DNA from: an uncultured Bacilli bacterium
GTDB lineage: Bacteria; Bacillota_I; Bacilli_A; RF39; UBA660
NCBI GenBank assembly: GCA_910588195.1
Contig: CAJUPN010000023.1
Span: 1 to 6,297 of the forward strand
Length of the DNA: 6,297 bases
Direction of reading: 5' to 3'
Under the pieces are notes generated by a model. That model made no database searches. It was not told the DNA's origin and saw only the letters and a list, made by a program, of their open reading frames with translations. Position numbers and translations under genes: made by a program. This document shows, one piece after another, positions 6,291 to 6,297 of this stretch. Within the stretch, counting starts at the first letter, position 1. Each line of letters opens with the position of its first letter.

Positions 6291-6297
6291 TCTTTAT

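Noticed and set aside
1..6297. CRISPR arrays, tRNA or rRNA genes, insertion sequences, attachment sites
   Set aside because: No regularly spaced repeats, no tRNA-like cloverleaf, no transposase or recombinase frame and no flanking direct repeats were seen on either strand.

Overview
The window is very AT-rich, with strong AGGAGG-type ribosome binding sites, sigma-A-like promoters and U-tailed hairpin terminators. This fits a low-GC Firmicute (Clostridium- or Bacillus-like), but the species cannot be named from the sequence. All convincing genes lie on the minus strand, so transcription runs from high to low coordinates. The content looks like the distal end of a prophage or phage-tail-derived island joined to a very large Rhs/YD-repeat gene.

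In transcription order: (a) 6236-6290 holds an intrinsic terminator that closes a gene outside the window. (b) 6070-6204 holds a good promoter driving two overlapping 13-codon ORFs, followed at once by a long hairpin terminator (6022-6065). (c) 5674-5988 is an unrecognised 104-residue protein gene with its own downstream hairpin. (d) 5185-5541 is a small phage tail-fibre/appendage-like protein, followed after 19 nt by (e) 4461-5165, a glycosyltransferase resembling the GT domain of procollagen lysyl hydroxylase 3 (PLOD family). (f) 4410-4457 is a terminator. (g) 3959-4390 is an LLH-type holin-like protein with one membrane segment. (h) 3957 to the left edge is an Rhs/YD-repeat protein of at least 1319 residues. 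It starts one base after the holin stop and still runs open at base 1, within what looks like the start of the conserved Rhs core, so any C-terminal toxin and immunity gene lie outside the window.

Working model (inference): a tail appendage protein and a glycosyltransferase form one transcription unit, and a holin translationally linked to a giant Rhs shell protein forms the next. No endolysin is visible; the Rhs gene follows the holin, where an endolysin would often be. The Rhs protein has no signal peptide and no recognisable PAAR or DNRLRE-type leader, so phage-like lysis or delivery is a reasonable hypothesis for its export. The most novel-looking elements are the holin-Rhs coupling, the PLOD-like glycosyltransferase beside a tail protein, and the micro-ORF/terminator unit ahead of the 104-residue gene.
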